DNA from: Eubacteriales bacterium
GTDB taxonomy: Bacteria > Bacillota > Clostridia > Lachnospirales > Lachnospiraceae
NCBI GenBank assembly: GCA_030536555.1
Contig: JAUNPU010000004.1
Location: 109,088 to 173,087 of the forward strand
Direction: 5' to 3'
DNA length: 64,000 nt
Position numbers and translations under genes: made by a program. The notes under the pieces were generated by a model, which saw only the letters and a program-made list of their open reading frames with translations, searched no databases and was not told the origin of the DNA. Below, piece by piece: positions 60,587 through 64,000 of the stretch. How positions within the stretch are numbered: position 1 is the first letter of the stretch; each line of letters starts with the position of its first letter.

Positions 60587-62074
60587 TTACAGTCCCAGAA
60601 TCTCCGCCACCGTCGCCTCCATGGTCTCTGCCTGGCACTCTCTTCTGTGACGGATCTCTGCGTGACGGATCTCCTCCACCGCACCTGGAACCGGCACGCC
60701 GGATGCTGCGCAGAGCTCATCGACAATCACGAACTCATCCTTGCCGCTCTGGTCCCCGGAGATTGCCTCCATAACGCTGTGAGAGAACTTGTAGGGGCTT
60801 GCGGTGGAAGCGATCACTGTCGGGGTGGTATCGCCGGTCTCTGCCGCATATTTGCGGTATACGCTGGATGCCACGCCGGTGTGGGTATCAATGACATATC
60901 CGGTATCCTCGTACACCTTCCTGATCTCCGCCGCATTCTCTGCCTCCGTAGCGTAGCCGCCGATGAAATCCTTCATCACAGCCTTCATGTCCTCATTTAC
61001 CGTGTAGGCGCCACTGGTTCCAAGCTCCTCCATCAGCTTCCGGTTGGCTGCCGCGTCGCAGCCGGTGCTTAAGTAGATCAGGCGCTCCAAGTTGCTGGAG
61101 ATCAGAATATCCATGGACGGAGAGGTGGTCAGGATGAACTCTCGCTTCTTATCGTATGTACCGGTCTGGAAGAAGTCATACAGCACCTTGTTGTCGTTGG
61201 ATGCACAGATCAGAGTCTTCACCGGAATCCCGATCTGCTTTGCAAAGTAAGCTGCCAGAATGTTGCCGAAGTTGCCCGTAGGCACGGTAATGTTGATCGG
61301 ATCGCCATTCTGGATCTCGCCGTTCGCCACCAGCTTCGCATAAGCGTATACATAGTACACAATCTGCGGAACCAGGCGACCGATGTTGATGGAGTTGGCA
61401 GAGGACAGCTGGAATCCCTTTGCAGCCAGCTTCTCGCCAAATGCCCGGTCGCCGAAGATCTTCTTCACGCCGGTCTGGGCATCGTCAAAGTTGCCGTGGA
61501 TTGCCACAACAGCCGTGTTGTCCCCCTTCTGGGTCACCATCTGCAGCTCCTGCACCTTGCTGACGCCGCCCTTCGGGTAGAACACGATGATCCGGGTACC
61601 CGGCACATCTGCAAATCCTGCCATGGCTGCCTTGCCCGTGTCGCCGGAGGTGGCAGTCAGGATCACGATCTCATTTTCCACATGGTTCTTCTTCGCTGCG
61701 GTAGTCATAAAATACGGCAGAATGGAAAGTGCCATATCCTTGAATGCGATGGTGCTGCCGTGGAACAGCTCCAAATAGTATGCGCCGTCTGCCTTCACAA
61801 GGGGAGCGATCTCCTCCGTATCGAACTTACTGTCGTAAGCATGGCTGATGCAGTACTTCAGCTCCTCCTCTGTGAAATCTGTCAGAAATAACTTCATCAC
61901 CTCATAGGCAGTCTCCTGGTAGGTCATACCAGCCAGCTGCTCGATGGTCACATCCAGCTTCGGAATCATGTTCGGCATAAACAGACCGCCGTCCTCAGCC
62001 AGCCCCTTCAAAATCGCCTGGGAAGCAGTCAGGCCACTCTCCCCGCCTCTTGTACTCTGATAAGATAAATTCAT
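60587..62074 (-). CDS. thrC: Threonine synthase
   Basis: 495 residues from the ATG at 62074 ('MNLSYQSTRGGESGLTASQAILKGLAEDGGLFMP'); AAAGGA lies upstream, and the frame continues 22 codons beyond. This is the long, fungal/E. coli-type threonine synthase, with the PLP Lys in 'ELFHGSTIAFKDMALS' and 'LTATSGDTGKAAMAGF'. It converts O-phosphohomoserine to threonine. Monocistronic here; thrS and a ThrE-type exporter are elsewhere in the window. Confidence 0.96.
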   Translation of the reverse strand: MNLSYQSTRGGESGLTASQAILKGLAEDGGLFMPNMIPKLDVTIEQLAGMTYQETAYEVMKLFLTDFTEEELKYCISHAYDSKFDTEEIAPLVKADGAYYLELFHGSTIAFKDMALSILPYFMTTAAKKNHVENEIVILTATSGDTGKAAMAGFADVPGTRIIVFYPKGGVSKVQELQMVTQKGDNTAVVAIHGNFDDAQTGVKKIFGDRAFGEKLAAKGFQLSSANSINIGRLVPQIVYYVYAYAKLVANGEIQNGDPINITVPTGNFGNILAAYFAKQIGIPVKTLICASNDNKVLYDFFQTGTYDKKREFILTTSPSMDILISSNLERLIYLSTGCDAAANRKLMEELGTSGAYTVNEDMKAVMKDFIGGYATEAENAAEIRKVYEDTGYVIDTHTGVASSVYRKYAAETGDTTPTVIASTASPYKFSHSVMEAISGDQSGKDEFVIVDELCAASGVPVPGAVEEIRHAEIRHRRECQAETMEATVAEILGL

Positions 62075-62248
62075 AGGTATGGATTCCTTTCTGTTATTTA
62101 CTTTAATCTGGTGAAGTATGGTTTTCGTAGATTGTAGCACACTTTAAAGGGCGGTGCAAGCCTGTTTCCACCGTGTTTTCCAGATGTTTTCCGGATATTT
62201 TCCAGAATCGGACCTCCAAAACATACTCCGCCTGCCGCCTCATACAAA

Positions 62249-62297
62249 AAGCCGCTGCCTCACAGCCCGTTCTCACAGGCTGCAAAAGCAGCAGCTT
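62249..62297 (-). terminator. Terminator of the phosphohexomutase gene
   Basis: AAGCCGCTGC (62249-62258) pairs with GCAGCAGCTT (62288-62297), with one G-U on the minus strand and an inner AGCC/GGCT pair; on the minus strand the stem ends in GGCTTTTTG. It lies 28 nt after the stop codon. Confidence 0.85.
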
Positions 62298-62324
62298 CTG
62301 AAATTCATTGATTCAATTACAGTC

Positions 62325-64000
62325 TTATGCAAAAATCGGCTTCAGAGCCTCAGCCAGCTCATCCTTCTGCGCCTGTGCCTCAGCCAGGTCCTTGCCCAGA
62401 GTGGTAAAGTATGCCTTGATCTTCGGCTCGGTACCGGACGGACGAACCACAACCGTAGCGCCGCCTTCCAGGCCATAGATCAGAACGTTGGCAGCCGGAA
62501 GTCCGGTCTCCTCAGACTTCATGTAGTCGGTAACCTTCTCTACCTTGTAGCCGGCGAACTCGGTCGGTACATTGTCGCGCAGTCCCTGCATGATGCCGGC
62601 CATCTTGTCCATACCGGTCAGGCCCGGGAACTCGAAGCTGTCCACCTTGTTCAGGTAACGGCCATACTCTGCGTAGATCTCTTCCATACGCTGCTTTAAG
62701 GAGCTTCCGATGCTGCGGTAGTAAGCAGCCATCTCACAGATCAGCATGGAACCGATCACAGCATCCTTATCACGTACATACGGGCCAGCCAGATAACCGT
62801 AGCTCTCCTCGAAACCGAAGATAAAGCGGTCAACCTCGCCTGCTGCCTCCAGACCTGCGATCTGATCGCCGATCCACTTGAATCCGGTCAGCACGTTACG
62901 CATCTCTACGCCGTAGTGGGCAGCGATTGCATCTGCCAGCGGAGTGGATACAATGGACTTCACCGCTACCGGCTTCTCCGGCATGGTGCCCTTCTCAATG
63001 CGGCCTGCACAGATATAGTCTAACAGCAGAGCACCCATCTCATTGCCGCTTACCAGCTCGTAGCTGCCATCCGGGCACTTCATAGCGATACCCACACGGT
63101 CTGCATCCGGGTCAGTAGCCAGCATCAGATCTGCGCCGGTCTCCTTTGCCAGATTCAGTCCCAGCTCCAGTGCAGCGAAGATCTCCGGGTTCGGATAGCT
63201 GCAGGTGGTGAAGTAGCCATTGGGGTACTCCTGCTCCGGAACGATGGTGATATCAGAGATACCGATATCATTTAAAATGGTGGTAACCGGAACAAGACCG
63301 GAACCGTTTAACGGGCTGTATACCAGCTTCAGACCTGCGGTCTTGCACAGACCCGGACGAACCTGGCGGGACTCGATGGCGTCATACAGAGCCTTCTTAC
63401 AGTCATCGCCCACGAAACGAATCATGCCGTTCTCCACGCCCTCTGCGAAGGAAATGAACTTCGCACCGGTCAGCACGTCAGTCTTCTGAATCTCGTCGTA
63501 TACGATTGCAGCTGCATCATCGGTCATCTGGCAGCCATCCGGGCCATATGCCTTGTAGCCGTTGTACTTCGCCGGGTTGTGGGAAGCGGTCACCATGATA
63601 CCTGCGTTACAGTTGTAATATCTGGTAGCAAAGGACAGTGCCGGTACCGGCATCAGTGCATCATAGATGCGTACCTTAATGCCATTGGCAGCCAGTACAC
63701 CTGCCGCGGTCTTGGCAAATACATCGCTCTTTAAGCGGCTGTCGTAGCTGATTGCCACGGTCTGATTGCCGCCCTGAGTCTTCACCCAGTTTGCCAGACC
63801 CTGAGTTGCCTGACGTACCACATAAATATTCATACGGTTCGTACCTGCGCCCAGCACCCCGCGCAGACCTGCTGTACCGAACTTTAATGCTACTGCAAAA
63901 CGATCCTTGATCTCATCCTCATTGCCTTCAATCTTCGCCAGCTCCGGCTTTAAATCTGCATCTTCCAGATCCGCTGCAAGCCAGCGCTTATAATCATCCT
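62325..64000 (-). CDS. pgcA: Phosphoglucomutase/phosphomannomutase (partial, 5' end off the right edge)
   Basis: At least 557 residues; the start lies beyond the window, since the frame is open to the last base and reads typical N-terminal text ('YKRWLAADLEDADLKPEL', 'FGTAGLRGVLGAGTNRMNIY'). The phosphoserine loop 'MVTASHNPAKYNGYKAYG', metal-binding 'LATDPDADRVGIA', sugar-binding 'FGFEESYGYLAGPYVRDKDAV' and phosphate-binding 'VVRPSGTEPKIKAYF' are all present, as in PgcA-type alpha-phosphoglucomutases of Firmicutes. It interconverts glucose 1- and 6-phosphate, feeding UDP-sugar supply for the surface glycan genes. Confidence 0.95.
   Translation of the reverse strand, partial: DDYKRWLAADLEDADLKPELAKIEGNEDEIKDRFAVALKFGTAGLRGVLGAGTNRMNIYVVRQATQGLANWVKTQGGNQTVAISYDSRLKSDVFAKTAAGVLAANGIKVRIYDALMPVPALSFATRYYNCNAGIMVTASHNPAKYNGYKAYGPDGCQMTDDAAAIVYDEIQKTDVLTGAKFISFAEGVENGMIRFVGDDCKKALYDAIESRQVRPGLCKTAGLKLVYSPLNGSGLVPVTTILNDIGISDITIVPEQEYPNGYFTTCSYPNPEIFAALELGLNLAKETGADLMLATDPDADRVGIAMKCPDGSYELVSGNEMGALLLDYICAGRIEKGTMPEKPVAVKSIVSTPLADAIAAHYGVEMRNVLTGFKWIGDQIAGLEAAGEVDRFIFGFEESYGYLAGPYVRDKDAVIGSMLICEMAAYYRSIGSSLKQRMEEIYAEYGRYLNKVDSFEFPGLTGMDKMAGIMQGLRDNVPTEFAGYKVEKVTDYMKSEETGLPAANVLIYGLEGGATVVVRPSGTEPKIKAYFTTLGKDLAEAQAQKDELAEALKPIFA

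Overview
The window looks like a chromosomal segment of a Clostridia (Firmicutes) gut bacterium, most probably a Lachnospiraceae member. The grounds are Gram-positive AGGAGG ribosome binding sites before nearly every gene, a T-box leader before thrS, a type III glutamine synthetase, AGCS, DUF1292 and DUF4143 proteins, a Wzz/tyrosine-kinase pair of the Firmicutes type, class B sortase chemistry, and a moderately GC-rich composition (judged by eye). Almost every gene is on the minus strand; only a TetR-type and a DeoR-type regulator and one of two twin RNA elements point the other way. I see no tRNA or rRNA gene, transposase, prophage or CRISPR array.

Layout. 1-8000: a peptide/amino-acid locus, namely a branched-chain amino acid ABC transporter (livM cut by the left edge, livH, binding protein), a PLP enzyme, an M29-type aminopeptidase, a LacI-family regulator and a split ThrE-type exporter. 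Three near-identical palindromes with a central CG suggest that one LacI protein controls both blocks. 8200-21200: housekeeping and scattered genes (DUF1292, cobalamin adenosyltransferase, UvrD-type helicase, ferredoxin-type aldo/keto reductase, gltX, diguanylate cyclase, aspartyl aminopeptidase, MATE pump, HAD phosphatase, DUF4143 ATPase). 21400-26750: an MMPL/RND-type pump, its secreted coiled-coil partner and a divergent TetR regulator. 26900-35500: an acyltransferase, thrS with T-box, an AGCS symporter, a TIM-barrel isomerase, an MFS transporter and a DeoR regulator next to a 17-bp repeated operator.

36000-56300 is a cell-surface polysaccharide region: ABC-2 permease, rfbC, an Rpn-type nuclease with a duplicated tail, a diguanylate cyclase, then a tight operon of tyrosine kinase, Wzz, a class B sortase fused to a LytR-CpsA-Psr (LCP) domain, and a small protein with an SPKTG sorting signal. 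Next come a two-component system, DUF2142, DUF2304 and two GT2 proteins, and then an operon of flippase, LicC-like nucleotidyltransferase, HisC/CobD-like PLP enzyme, LicD transferase and UDP-galactopyranose mutase. These suggest a galactofuranose- and possibly rhamnose-containing glycan with a phosphodiester decoration, attached to the wall by LCP chemistry. 57100-64000 carries core metabolism: glnN, fba, thrC and a phosphohexomutase cut by the right edge.

The strongest unexplained signal is a pair of divergent elements of exactly 250 nt each (56460-56709 and 56845-57094). They share a conserved core but have different terminal stems, and many compensatory base changes preserve the same fold. 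The polarity of G-U wobbles gives the same sense strand as the alignment does. This looks like a duplicated structured RNA that I cannot assign to a known class. Second is a dispersed repeat family, about 16 palindromes of 40-43 nt built on TTTTGGACAATT, in four intergenic clusters with a 9-nt/40-nt spacing rhythm. Third is the sortase-LCP fusion with its adjacent likely substrate.
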